Assembly: GCA_051647245.1 (NCBI GenBank)
Contig: JBOFDS010000003.1
Coordinates: 1-63,033 of the forward strand
Direction of reading: 5' to 3'
DNA from: Brevinema_A sp051647245
Lineage (GTDB): Bacteria; Spirochaetota; Brevinematia; Brevinematales; Brevinemataceae
DNA: 63,033 bases
Made by a program: the position numbers and the translations under genes. Within the stretch, counting starts at the first letter, position 1; each line of letters opens with the position of its first letter. The notes under the pieces were generated by a model, which did not search any database, was not told where the DNA came from, and saw only the letters and a program-made list of their open reading frames with translations. Shown here piece after piece: positions 1 through 7,716 of the stretch.

Positions 1-12
1 GTAACGTAACAT
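1..12 (-). CDS. Partial lipoprotein gene, first four codons
   Basis: Only the ATG and three codons (M-L-R-Y) lie inside the window. They match the start of the complete lipoprotein at 16297-17013, including the AGGTGtaaaATG start context. The rest runs off the left edge. A paralogous lipoprotein is inferred; nothing can be said about its function. Confidence 0.6.
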
Positions 13-28
13 TTTACACCTCAATATA

Positions 29-139
29 AATAATCCCCAAGTATAAGAATACAGATCAAAAGATCTGTATAAGAAAAGCCAATCGACTAAAGTCTCACGT
101 TTTTCTAATAATTATACTTGGGGATTGTTTTTTTGTCAA
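29..139 (-). promoter_or_regulatory. Promoter and inverted-repeat leader of the left lipoprotein paralog
   Basis: On the minus strand TTGACA (139-134), a 17-nt spacer and TATAAT (116-111) form a near-perfect sigma-70 promoter. The -10 and part of the spacer lie in one arm (112-126) of a perfect 15-nt inverted repeat whose other arm is 32-46. The same spacer motif (AATCCCCAA) recurs in the promoter at 17093-17140. A shared regulator binding the repeat is inferred. Confidence 0.7.
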
Positions 140-254
140 TGTTTCTTAAAAGGATAATGATGTATCTATTATCAACACTGTATTTAACACGAAAAACTTT
201 TTGAGTTAAATACAGATATTTCTATAAAAAATCATTGAAAAACCTCTCTAAACC

Positions 255-485
255 TTGACAAATCCATCATTTTAAGCTATATAATAAGAGTGTAAATAAC
301 TGTGTACTTTTAGTGTACAATCTGTGTACAGAAAAATGAGATTCGACATTTAGAGATTTCGTCTCTAATATTGGTTTTTACAAAATTTTATTGAATTATG
401 GTGTTGGATATTGAGTAACATTCTCTCCGTGACCTGCCGTCAAGGCACTAATAAAACCACCATATTTCTATGGTGGTTTTTTGTT
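255..485 (+). ncRNA. Possible short transcript between promoter-like and terminator sequences
   Basis: TTGACA (255-260) and TATAAT (280-285) are separated by a long 19-nt spacer, and a strong hairpin with a T run lies at 453-486. No open frame of note lies between them. A small hairpin (AGAGA/TCTCT, 353-367) is present. This may be a small RNA or a remnant promoter at the prophage border. The non-optimal spacer keeps confidence low. Confidence 0.25.
303..342. repeat. Three TGTAC repeats at 11-nt spacing, att-arm-like relic
   Basis: TGTAC occurs at 303, 314 and 325, exactly 11 nt apart, followed by ATGAGAT at 336-342. The same arrangement in the opposite orientation (ATCTCAT, then TGTAC at 53056, 53067 and 53078) lies between tRNA-Leu and the integrase at 53127. 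One-turn spacing beside an integrase suggests recombinase arm sites, so this copy may be a leftover of a related island. The tRNA sequence itself is not repeated here. Confidence 0.45.
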
Positions 486-811
486 TCAAAATAGCGATCC
501 ACAGGGAACACAGATAGATGCGGGTGACTTTTGAAAAAGTTAGTACACCCAAACGCACTTTGTGCAACTTCTTCTTTGAAAGAATCTGCAATATCAGAAA
601 AACTTGCAAGGAGTTCTTCTCCTTTAAGTTTCAATTGATCAATCCATCCCATAGAAGGAGCGTCTGCATTAGGATGCCCTTTTACTAATGGTGCTGATTT
701 AGATTTATAGGAATCTTTAATTTCTTGGAGCATTTGTGGCGTGATATCGTAGACACGTCCACTAGCGTCCTTGTATCTTCCTGTCCGTAAAATAGGAATA
801 AATTTACTCAT
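440..811 (-). pseudogene. Truncated Mu-like I protein (gp32, protease/scaffold)
   Basis: The first ~85 residues resemble the N-terminus of Mu-like I proteins, the prohead protease and scaffold (RTGRYKDASGR, then a 'PLVKGHP' stretch and 'GWIDQLKLKGEEL'). After about residue 88 the frame runs into unrelated sequence and through a terminator hairpin (453-480). The family is normally about 350 aa, so most of the gene is deleted together with the tail genes that should follow it. It lies downstream of the MuF gene, as in Mu. The protein cannot be functional as a protease. Confidence 0.7.
453..486 (+). terminator. Hairpin terminator at the prophage left border
   Basis: A 12-bp perfect stem (453-464 with 469-480, loop TTTC) is followed by a T run on the plus strand and a shorter one on the minus strand. 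It lies inside the truncated I-protein frame, which supports a deletion junction there. Confidence 0.75.
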
Positions 812-865
812 ACGAGCCTGCCTTAATAAATATTTATATTTTTTTTAAGAAAACCTTTAAAAGAG

Positions 866-1088
866 TTGACATGATGTCGAAAATAAAGTATACTTAGTTA
901 GATAAAAAGAACAGTTATTGACTGTCTCTGAAAATCGATCACCTCCATGAGGTGATACCCCGAATTTAGGGAAATGGTAGTGATAATCCATCAAAGTGAG
1001 TTAACAGCTCTATACTTTAGATGGTAGGACGAAAGGCTCTGTTAAAGCCTACTAGCTCATGCGAAGCAACCATCTCCCTTTTTTTATT
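866..1088 (+). ncRNA. Kissing-loop structured RNA with its own promoter and T-run end
   Basis: TTGACA (866-871), a 17-nt spacer and TATACT (889-894) predict a start near 901. Hairpins follow at 911-925 and 938-956. Then comes a multibranch element closed by 969-978 with 1069-1078 (one mismatch), directly followed by a T run. Inside it, one arm (988-1024) carries the 7-nt loop TTAACAG (1001-1007), and a second hairpin (1034-1050) carries the 7-nt loop CTGTTAA (1039-1045). The two loops are exact complements. No reading frame of note is present. I could not match it to tmRNA, 6S, SRP RNA, RNase P or a riboswitch class. It lies between two late phage genes and is antisense to their transcription direction. 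Confidence 0.75.
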
Positions 1089-2448
1089 TTAAAGATATTC
1101 CAGATACCTTTTTGTTTTGATCTTCTTTACTAAAAGGATAAATCGTTGTTAATACAGGAATAGAATCTTTTTCGTTCTTAGGGTATTCCACAACTATCAT
1201 AACAGGCGTATCCACACCGTCAAGACTCACATTCTTCAAATATTTTCGAGAAAGGATAATTTGCTTACTTTTTCCATACCTCTCAATATCTTCTACAATC
1301 TCGCCCGTCTCCACGATCTCTTTAATCCTATCCACTAGCTTTGCTCTATCATTCCACTTCACACTATCAAAAACACGAAGCTTTTTCTTGCTTTTCTCAC
1401 TTGTCGAAATATGATCTATCACGTAATCCACATCAACGCCGATCAAATTGCCATTCTTATCAAAAAATTCCTTACCATCAGCTAAATCTTTTTTAAGCCG
1501 ATTTTTCGCAAGCTCCAATCCATTATCAATTTTCGCATAGTCTTTCCCAGCTGGAAGGACTTTTTTTGATTTATCCCAATCTTTAAGTGGACTCATCATA
1601 TTAAAGAATGATGTTCTAGTCGTTATTTTTGCAAGGGTATCATTCATCTGTGAAATACGATCTTTCACCCAGCTATTCATTTGTCCCACATTGTGATCAA
1701 AACCTTTATCAAGAGCATTGGGAGCGACCACATGATCGCCTTGATTTGGATCTTCATCCGTCACTTCAACAATACAACGACAACGAAATCCATTTGGTGG
1801 GTAATGTGTATCCCAAAAAGGATCTTTGTTGTGCCTAATGACTCCATTAAGTGCCGCATGTGCTGGACGCACTCTATTGTCTCCTATCGTGATGTATTCC
1901 CAATTTGGGAAAATATCCGTAGCCGCGATAAGACCTTGGTAACGTCCATACGAATACGCTGAGTTCATGTTCTGTGTGTACATGAGTTCTAATTGACGAT
2001 TTGTAATACTCTCAAGATCTTTTGAAAGTTCGCCATCACGCAGTGATGTTTTGAATTTGTGGAAGCTTTGTCCTTTGTCAAAATGTTCAAGAAGTGTATC
2101 CGAAACATTGATGATGATATCTTCTTTGAGCATACTCGAAACCGTAAAGGCATATTTCTTCATCTCATCCGATGCCTCATCAAATACCTTACTTGAAACA
2201 TTAACTTTAGAAATCATAAACTTACGAGCTTCATCAAAACTACTAAACAAGGGTTCCCCTTGACTTACACTAAATTCAGCAGATTTTTTGCTATTTATTT
2301 TAGATACAATCTGGTATCGCCCAATAATATGAGCATTTATTAATTTCAAGGCGAAATCATCTTCATCAAACTTTGTCTTATTTCCCAGCTGAAGAACAGC
2401 CTCAAGTCCATCTTCCCAGCTCTTTTCTTCTTGAAGACTCTCGACCAT
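1084..2448 (-). CDS. MuF head morphogenesis protein with C-terminal nuclease-like domain
   Basis: Minor head protein of the Mu F/gp30 family. The hallmark is in the middle: 'RVRPAHAALNGVIRH', 'DPFW' and 'YPPNGFRCRC' (about residues 190-225). The first ~80 residues look like the missing C-terminal part of the portal. The last ~125 residues resemble polyvalent PBECR-type (barnase/EndoU/colicin/RelE-like) phage domains, which is a family-level inference. The ATG at 2448 has no good ribosome site. The frame stays open upstream to 2558 in the -1 frame of the portal gene, so a portal-MuF fusion made by frameshifting, or an original single gene, is likely. Confidence 0.8.
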   Translation of the reverse strand: MVESLQEEKSWEDGLEAVLQLGNKTKFDEDDFALKLINAHIIGRYQIVSKINSKKSAEFSVSQGEPLFSSFDEARKFMISKVNVSSKVFDEASDEMKKYAFTVSSMLKEDIIINVSDTLLEHFDKGQSFHKFKTSLRDGELSKDLESITNRQLELMYTQNMNSAYSYGRYQGLIAATDIFPNWEYITIGDNRVRPAHAALNGVIRHNKDPFWDTHYPPNGFRCRCIVEVTDEDPNQGDHVVAPNALDKGFDHNVGQMNSWVKDRISQMNDTLAKITTRTSFFNMMSPLKDWDKSKKVLPAGKDYAKIDNGLELAKNRLKKDLADGKEFFDKNGNLIGVDVDYVIDHISTSEKSKKKLRVFDSVKWNDRAKLVDRIKEIVETGEIVEDIERYGKSKQIILSRKYLKNVSLDGVDTPVMIVVEYPKNEKDSIPVLTTIYPFSKEDQNKKVSGISLK

Positions 2449-2540
2449 TTTATTAAGTAGGTTTTTAGTCTGTTTTTTTTGTGCTGTTTTTCCTTGCTGA
2501 ATTAATAAGTCTATACTCTTATAATACTTCGAGCTTGGAG

Positions 2541-3722
2541 TTACAGCTTTTTTCCGTTCTCAGAGCCCTCGGCAAAGTTTGTTACTGGCTGAGGAACGAT
2601 CTTTTTAATATCACCGTCGCCAAAACGGTAAGTCCTTTTGATATAATCCTCAGAGAGTTCAAAACCCATAGCTACAAGTTTTTGATCACGTTCGATGCGA
2701 GCGTTTTCGTCTTCTTTTTCAGGAGTAAAGAAGAATTTTACTTCGTCCTTAATATTATTTACAAGGCAGAGGTGCTTGATGAGGCGGTTGATCGACTCTT
2801 CGATAAGTGTTTTATCGCCTTGCGTAATATCCTGCCTCACAACTGATAAACTCTGATCGTTCCCAAGTTTTCCAGCTTGTGCCTCGAGAGCACTCGCATG
2901 ACCTAGAATTAATTTTGAGATCTGCTGTGTACAAATCTCATGGAAGTTTTTGAAAAGGGCTGAAGATCCTGATTTGTCAGCCTTGATCGTCTCAATACTG
3001 CTTGTTCCTTCTACGACGATAGCTCCAGAGCTACGAAATTCTGCGAGAGCGTTTAAGAATTCCATTTTCTTATTAGAATCAGCGACGTCCATCTTACCAA
3101 TAAAGGAATCATCACCAAATCGATCAAGATACGAAATCCAAAGCTCCATATCGCCTCTAAGCCAAGTCGCATGCCAAAATACTCGAGCGAGCAATCCTTC
3201 TCCGTAAGGATTTGTAAAACTGGATCGATATCTTATAAGCTCAACTTCTTTCTCAATAGTACCAATCTCTACATTCATCGGACTGCTATCTATCGCATTG
3301 CTGGGAACAAGTTCACTCTTGCTCGTAAAAGAGAACCAATCACTAGGGAGAGCATCAATCTTTCTATAGATCCATTTTCCGTTGATCTTTTCCATAGGAT
3401 GCTGGAGAACGGCAAAACCATACCAAATAGCCTTAAAGATCTCTCTAAATAGACTGTTCATTCCAATCTGATGAAAGTTTTCTAATATAAAATCAGTTGT
3501 AGATTCGTTATCGCAGATGAGTTCCCAAGGATCACCAAGCACAGCAGATTCACGAGCAAGAATAGCACTTTGCACTTCAGCAACGTATGTCAGATCGTGT
3601 AAAACTTTACACGGAGAACGACCACTTCTTTTCAAAAAAGTATGATCAGGATTTGGAATTTGTCCCCATAGGTTCAACATCTTTTCACTGATGATCCGAT
3701 CTATTTTTTTCTTTTGACTCAT
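2541..3722 (-). CDS. Mu-like portal protein (DUF935/gp29), C-terminus cut off
   Basis: Portal protein forming the DNA-entry ring of the capsid. Family features include an N-terminal 'ILARESAVLGDPWEL', 'NPYGEGLLARVFW' mid-protein, and 'LGHASALEAQAGKLG' near residue 280. The start is set at 3722 because GGAAGGA precedes it. At about 393 aa it is roughly 110 aa shorter than Mu gp29 (about 512 aa). The missing C-terminal segment appears in the -1 frame that continues into the MuF gene, joined at the run of six A at 2548-2553. It lies downstream of terL in the normal Mu-like order. Confidence 0.85.
   Translation of the reverse strand: MSQKKKIDRIISEKMLNLWGQIPNPDHTFLKRSGRSPCKVLHDLTYVAEVQSAILARESAVLGDPWELICDNESTTDFILENFHQIGMNSLFREIFKAIWYGFAVLQHPMEKINGKWIYRKIDALPSDWFSFTSKSELVPSNAIDSSPMNVEIGTIEKEVELIRYRSSFTNPYGEGLLARVFWHATWLRGDMELWISYLDRFGDDSFIGKMDVADSNKKMEFLNALAEFRSSGAIVVEGTSSIETIKADKSGSSALFKNFHEICTQQISKLILGHASALEAQAGKLGNDQSLSVVRQDITQGDKTLIEESINRLIKHLCLVNNIKDEVKFFFTPEKEDENARIERDQKLVAMGFELSEDYIKRTYRFGDGDIKKIVPQPVTNFAEGSENGKKL
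2547..2553 (-). other. A AAA AAG slippery heptamer at the portal-MuF junction
   Basis: On the minus strand the portal frame reads gga-aaa-aag-ctg-taa, so the heptamer A AAA AAG is in the phase required for -1 slippage. A purine-rich GAGGG lies about 12 nt upstream, as at dnaX. A -1 shift joins the portal to the open frame that runs into MuF. One extra A in the run would fuse the genes without any shift, so a mutation or base-calling error is an equal alternative. Confidence 0.5.
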
Positions 3723-3891
3723 CATTATTCCTTCCATTTTTTTAGATAAAGTCTTTTTTCTGATGAAATGCGGCAGTCGTCGCCATTAGAAAAGCATTTT
3801 ATGACCATTTTACAGCATTTTAATAATATTGATCCGATGAATTGCTCATAAATAATATTGATTCAAATAAAACGGCTTAAAACTGCATATT

Positions 3892-5406
3892 TTAAAAATT
3901 TAGCTTACGTAATTTATGCTGTAATTTTGGAAGCACGGTAAAGCCACCTTTTTGGGTTTTGGAATCCAAAATATAGACAGCCCCTTCAAGAGCATCTGGA
4001 GCATCATCGTGCATCTTAGGATCAGGGAAATAAAGGAGTTGATCTATCAGGATCTTAGCTTCTTTACTCTTTCTAAATTCAGGATCAAAAAGCATTCTCC
4101 CTGTTTCAAAAAGTGGAACAAGACGACTAATCCTATGCTCTTTTTTTAAAGTGTTTTTCACAGAGCTTAGTCTAAGGTTAATCCCAAGACTTTGGGCGTA
4201 TCTATCAAGATCACGCATGAAATAGAGCTGAAAACCGTTTGCTTCGCAGTTGGTGCTGATGATCTTTTCTTTATGTTTTTTGAAAAGACTACAGACTTCT
4301 TCAAAGAATTTCTGATCAGAGCCTTGCACCATGACGGCACCTTCGATACAATAACTCTCATTCTCTTTCGAGACAAGCACGGCTGCTTTGTAGTCGTTCT
4401 TTTTGATACCATCTACAGACGGATCAATAAAAAGTACAGCTGGAGCATGAGGCGAAAGCTTCCCATCAACAATCATTGATTCCTTGAACATTGCTGTGTC
4501 TTCATCGCTTGGCATATTTTGGTACTCAGCATTAAAAGCGGTTCGTCCCATAATATTCCGTTGCTCGTACAAAAATTCCAAAGGAAAACGATCCTCCCAA
4601 AGGGACACTTCCTGTCCGCCTCCGCTGGGCATAATAGCTCTATAGATCTTGCGTGTCCAAAGGTTCCACGGTTCATTTTCTGTTAAAAGCATTGTGCCTA
4701 CAGCGGAACGTGTTCTTAATACTGTTCCAACAAGCACAAATTTACCTTGCGGGGACAATGAAGGAATCAAGCCTCTCGTTATTGTCTCTAGTGTGCTATT
4801 CACAACAGCAGGACTCATTGCCTCTGCATCTTTTTCAATATCATCACAAATAATTAAGTCAGGACGATGTTCACGGTGTCTAAAACCACGTACAGCCTGC
4901 TTACGTCCACGAGCAAGGATCCTTGATTTATGTACGGTAAAGTCGCCTGCAGCACCAATACCATGGAGCAAATATCCAAAATCCTCGATGATGCGTTTAT
5001 TATCTGTGAATTCTAATCTGATAAAATCAGCAAGATCCTCTGCAAGATCATCCGTCGCCGAGATCAAGACAATAAATTTGTATTTCTCCCTCAAAACACA
5101 CCAAATCACGTACGCAAAACTTACAATTGTACTTTTCGCAAAGCCCCTCGGAGCTGCAACACCCATACGGGTGTTTTCAGGTTGTTCGAGGAGTTCAATT
5201 AATTCGTGATGGAATTGGGGCGAAACCCCCTCGGCATAGTGTGGAAGATAATGCTTAACAAAGAAGTGAAAATCACTACGTGATCGTTCAATTCTTTTCT
5301 CTCTATCTTTACTACCTAAGGGCTGGACTTCCGTTTCAAAGAGTCTTGCAATTTCAGGAATAGACTTCTTAAATTCGTTTCGTGTGGTTTTTCTATAATT
5401 CATCAT
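3892..5406 (-). CDS. Phage terminase large subunit (Mu gp28-like)
   Basis: Motor and nuclease that packages phage DNA into the prohead. A Walker A-like 'APRGFAKST' lies near residue 85 and a Walker B 'LIICDDIEKD' near residue 185. The RNase H-like nuclease domain begins at 'VLFIDPSVDG' (about residue 325), with a late acidic motif 'DDAPDALEGAVY'. At 504 aa it is of usual length. It begins 3 nt after the small-subunit stop, so the two are probably coupled. Portal and MuF follow in the expected order. Confidence 0.92.
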   Translation of the reverse strand: MMNYRKTTRNEFKKSIPEIARLFETEVQPLGSKDREKRIERSRSDFHFFVKHYLPHYAEGVSPQFHHELIELLEQPENTRMGVAAPRGFAKSTIVSFAYVIWCVLREKYKFIVLISATDDLAEDLADFIRLEFTDNKRIIEDFGYLLHGIGAAGDFTVHKSRILARGRKQAVRGFRHREHRPDLIICDDIEKDAEAMSPAVVNSTLETITRGLIPSLSPQGKFVLVGTVLRTRSAVGTMLLTENEPWNLWTRKIYRAIMPSGGGQEVSLWEDRFPLEFLYEQRNIMGRTAFNAEYQNMPSDEDTAMFKESMIVDGKLSPHAPAVLFIDPSVDGIKKNDYKAAVLVSKENESYCIEGAVMVQGSDQKFFEEVCSLFKKHKEKIISTNCEANGFQLYFMRDLDRYAQSLGINLRLSSVKNTLKKEHRISRLVPLFETGRMLFDPEFRKSKEAKILIDQLLYFPDPKMHDDAPDALEGAVYILDSKTQKGGFTVLPKLQHKLRKLNF

Positions 5407-5408
5407 AT

Positions 5409-5849
5409 CTACTTACTGATATACTGCATAAATGAGTTTGTGATTTCTTTGACCGTATCGACTTCATCAGGGAAATTTTCACGTACGAAACCAGCAAAGG
5501 CAGACATCACTCTCGACGTCTCGCCTAGCTTATCAATAGCCCCATCATACTTTTTTTTCATCGAAATGAAAGAGTCCAACCTTTTCAGAGCAACCTCATT
5601 ATCAATGTCATCTTCGATGTGCTGCATCGTTGCTTGAATTTGATCTTCGAGCCACGAAGAAACAGTTTTCTTGTTTTGAAGGGTGCGTTGTTTTCTCAAT
5701 TCCCAATCAAATTCTGTCTTTTCATAACGCTTTTTCCATTGAACAAGGGTGGTCTCTGAAACGCCAAGGATCTTTGCAATTTCTTTTTGATTATATCCTT
5801 GCTCAAAAAGTTCCCTCGCTCGAGGGCTTAGTTCTTCAAATTTCCCCAC
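5409..5849 (-). CDS. Phage terminase small subunit-like protein
   Basis: DNA-recognition partner of the terminase. The N-terminal helix-turn-helix reads 'YNQKEIAKILGVSETTLVQW' (about residues 19-38), followed by a charged helical region. The start is a GTG at 5849 with GAGGAG placed eight bases upstream. It lies directly upstream of terL. Assignment rests on position plus the HTH, since small terminases diverge strongly in sequence. Confidence 0.75.
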   Translation of the reverse strand: MGKFEELSPRARELFEQGYNQKEIAKILGVSETTLVQWKKRYEKTEFDWELRKQRTLQNKKTVSSWLEDQIQATMQHIEDDIDNEVALKRLDSFISMKKKYDGAIDKLGETSRVMSAFAGFVRENFPDEVDTVKEITNSFMQYISK

Positions 5850-5861
5850 GGATACTCCTCA

Positions 5862-6131
5862 TCACTGCTTAAAGGCTATTAACAATGGCAAAACATTTGC
5901 CACAAATGTCACTGCTGCAAAAATTGCCATTGCTTGGTATACAAACTTCGTATTCTGTCGGATACGGTCTTCGTGGTCTTTTAAGATCTCTTTATGATCT
6001 TCAACGACAATCTCCATAAAACTTTTCAGCAAGGTAGAAATTTCTCTAATAGCTGAGGTATTTTCATTGGTGGATCTCGTTAATTCTCGCATATCTTTCT
6101 CGATGCGATCTAATCTTTGATTGTCTGACAT
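5862..6131 (-). CDS. Small coiled-coil membrane phage protein
   Basis: An 89-residue protein with a heptad-rich helix (about residues 5-60) and one C-terminal membrane segment (about 66-86). The layout resembles XhlA-like holin accessories or the small membrane proteins encoded upstream of Mu terminases. It is the first gene of the leftward late block, 12 nt before terS. The specific role is unknown. Confidence 0.6.
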   Translation of the reverse strand: MSDNQRLDRIEKDMRELTRSTNENTSAIREISTLLKSFMEIVVEDHKEILKDHEDRIRQNTKFVYQAMAIFAAVTFVANVLPLLIAFKQ

Positions 6132-6214
6132 TTTTAGTCCTTCGTGTTTATCTCTCGTATTGTATATATTATTTTAAGGCGAAGAATCCTGCTAAATCTT
6201 ATATTCACTTCACT

Positions 6215-6330
6215 TTATAAAAAAAGAACCCCATTTGGAGTTCTTTGAAAATAAAAGAGAAACATCTGCAGAAGGGCACTCTCATTGTCTGCATCCTGCA
6301 TACTCGAGTGCATCGACATCCATGTCTTGA
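6215..6330 (-). other. Intergenic hairpins, possible minus-strand terminator
   Basis: On the minus strand a short hairpin (about 6226-6244) is followed by seven T, which looks like a terminator although no minus-strand gene ends here. Next to it GCACTC (6278-6283) and GAGTGC (6306-6311) can pair. This could be a small RNA antisense to the 6392 gene leader. Nothing else is visible in this gap. Confidence 0.25.
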
Positions 6331-6355
6331 CTTGTCGCGAGAAGCAAGCTATAGT
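6327..6355 (+). promoter_or_regulatory. Sigma-70 promoter of the 83-aa gene
   Basis: TTGACT (6327-6332), a 17-nt spacer and TATAGT (6350-6355) lie about 36 nt before the ATG at 6392. This gives the small gene its own rightward promoter inside the leftward late block. Confidence 0.75.
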
Positions 6356-6391
6356 AGTACACGATAAGAAAACAAAACGAGGTTATAAACC

Positions 6392-6643
6392 ATGAAAAAT
6401 AAAGCATTAAACACTATTGAAATTTTTGAAGAATTATCTGAAGCAATGAGCGTAGAAGAATTTGAAGACTTATGTGATGAGATCAAAACAAAGCTTCAAA
6501 AAAGAGACCAACGATCAATTGAACTGGCAGTGAAATACCTCGGTTTAACTACCGCAATATCTTTTTTAGATGCCCCACTAGCTAGATTCTTAAACGAATT
6601 TTCAAGACCTACTCAACGATTTATCATAGCTGAGTGCCTCTAA
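6392..6643 (+). CDS. Hypothetical 83-aa acidic helical protein
   Basis: I do not recognise this family. The N-terminal half is strongly acidic (IEIFEELSEAMSVEEFEDL) and the C-terminal half is mixed hydrophobic and basic. It has its own promoter and terminator and points against the surrounding phage genes. Single, independently transcribed small genes of this kind are often lysogenic cargo or superinfection factors; that is inference. Confidence 0.65.
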   Translation: MKNKALNTIEIFEELSEAMSVEEFEDLCDEIKTKLQKRDQRSIELAVKYLGLTTAISFLDAPLARFLNEFSRPTQRFIIAECL

Positions 6644-6661
6644 AAAACTAAATATCCAAAT

Positions 6662-6693
6662 AAAAAACACCCCAAATTTAAGGGGTGTTTTTT
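6662..6693 (+). terminator. Terminator after the 83-aa gene
   Basis: A stem CACCCC/GGGGTG extended by A/T pairs, with a T run, starts 18 nt after the stop at 6643. It is symmetrical enough to act in both directions. Confidence 0.85.
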
Positions 6694-6788
6694 ATTTGAT
6701 TGAAATGGTGTTAGAATTAGAATAAAAGATATATAAAATACCCATTTTATATATCTTTTATGAGAGTTTTATATTTGTTTAGGTACAG

Positions 6789-6816
6789 AAAAAAGCCCCC
6801 AAAAGGAGGCTTTTTT
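6789..6816 (-). terminator. Terminator after the ASCH cargo gene
   Basis: AAAAAAGCC pairs with GGCTTTTTT around a GC-rich centre. It lies just downstream of the minus-strand stop at 6830 and ends the repressor-side leftward operon. Confidence 0.85.
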
Positions 6817-6829
6817 ATTTATTGTTTAG

Positions 6830-7189
6830 CTAATTTATATAACAAAATGATTGTGGGACATATTTCGGTTTACTTTGTTGTTCTTCGGGGAACTGTTCTA
6901 CCTTGTCTAATATTACAGCAAACCCTTTTGTTTTATTTTCAAAATATTGGAAAAATTCTTTTTTAGTTATTCCTCCAACTCTATGAAATTGTTTCCATAA
7001 ATTTTCAGGACTATCCTCTTTTATATCGACAATATTTGCAGTACCTACAATCTTCTTTGTAGTTCGAGACATATAAATCTCTGCTTTTGTTACTTTTCTA
7101 CGGATAGGTGTCTTACGGAATTCAACAGTTTTACTCCCATTTAGTATGGCTTCTGCATACTTAGGTTTAATTGATAATAACAACTTCAT
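6830..7189 (-). CDS. ASCH/PUA-like domain protein
   Basis: A 119-aa protein with the ASCH signature at its N-terminus: 'LLSIKPKYAEAILNGSKTVEFRK'-type start (residues 3-25), then the beta-strand 'AEIYMSRTTKKIVGTANIV'. ASCH domains have a PUA-like fold that binds RNA or modified nucleotides; some are RNases. AAGGAG lies upstream of the ATG. It is the last gene of a four-gene cargo block under the phage repressor region. The substrate is unknown. Confidence 0.8.
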   Translation of the reverse strand: MKLLLSIKPKYAEAILNGSKTVEFRKTPIRRKVTKAEIYMSRTTKKIVGTANIVDIKEDSPENLWKQFHRVGGITKKEFFQYFENKTKGFAVILDKVEQFPEEQQSKPKYVPQSFCYIN

Positions 7190-7208
7190 TAACTTCTCCT
7201 TTGTTAAT

Positions 7209-7715
7209 TTAGTGGCTTTTCATAATTTCAAATGTATCTATAACCATTTGGTATAATCCAAAGAAAAAAGTAATAAAAACTGTCATCATAATAGTATGTT
7301 GAATATACAATATTAAAAGATTTTTAAATTGTAAGAAATAAAGAAATAAGAAAAGAATAAACATCCAAAATAATATTTTAACAATTCTTAATAATGCATT
7401 TCCAATGCAATCATACGTATCATACATCTTTCTATAACTAAGTTTCTCATTATCACTTAGTTTATTGTTTAATATCTCAGATTGTTTTTGAAGGATATAT
7501 AATTTAATAGAAATAAACGATGAGACAATTATTGGGTATAGAAAACTCATTATGAGAATAGCACTTTCTTTTAAAAATTTAGACAAGAATGTAGTCTTAT
7601 TAACTAATAAGGTATTATTTTCAATCACAAAAGGGCTAAATGCATTTAGAAGGGATATTATTATTGACAATCCGAGCGACTTTAGAATTACTAGGATTGC
7701 AGCTTTTTGTTTCAT
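7209..7715 (-). CDS. Four-helix membrane protein of the cargo block
   Basis: About 168 aa with four hydrophobic segments (about residues 5-27, 50-75, 112-132 and 138-160) and a charged loop in the middle. The start at 7715 (MKQKAA) is chosen because the GGAAGA site fits and the ATG nearly overlaps the stop of the upstream gene, indicating coupled translation. No family is recognised. The pairing of a small polytopic membrane protein with a soluble partner is common in phage-exclusion modules, which is inference only. Confidence 0.65.
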   Translation of the reverse strand: MKQKAAILVILKSLGLSIIISLLNAFSPFVIENNTLLVNKTTFLSKFLKESAILIMSFLYPIIVSSFISIKLYILQKQSEILNNKLSDNEKLSYRKMYDTYDCIGNALLRIVKILFWMFILFLFLYFLQFKNLLILYIQHTIMMTVFITFFFGLYQMVIDTFEIMKSH

Positions 7716-7716
7716 A

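Noticed and set aside
303..329. Possible CRISPR-like short repeats (TGTAC every 11 nt)
   Set aside because: Units are too short and there are no spacers; phased recombinase sites explain them better. No CRISPR array was seen anywhere in the window.
150..440. Mu-type prophage end with TG...CA and a 5-bp target duplication
   Set aside because: I could not find matching terminal sequences here and at 16236-16297; both borders look deleted.
901..1088. Identity as tmRNA, 6S RNA, SRP RNA, RNase P RNA or a known riboswitch
   Set aside because: No TTCGANTC arm, no conserved SRP or RNase P core and no recognisable riboswitch core. The kissing loops alone recall purine riboswitches, but their conserved junction bases are missing.
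4649..5209. 186-codon open frame on the plus strand within the terminase gene
   Set aside because: It lies antisense to strong terminase motifs, has no ribosome site and no recognisable domain; taken as a shadow.
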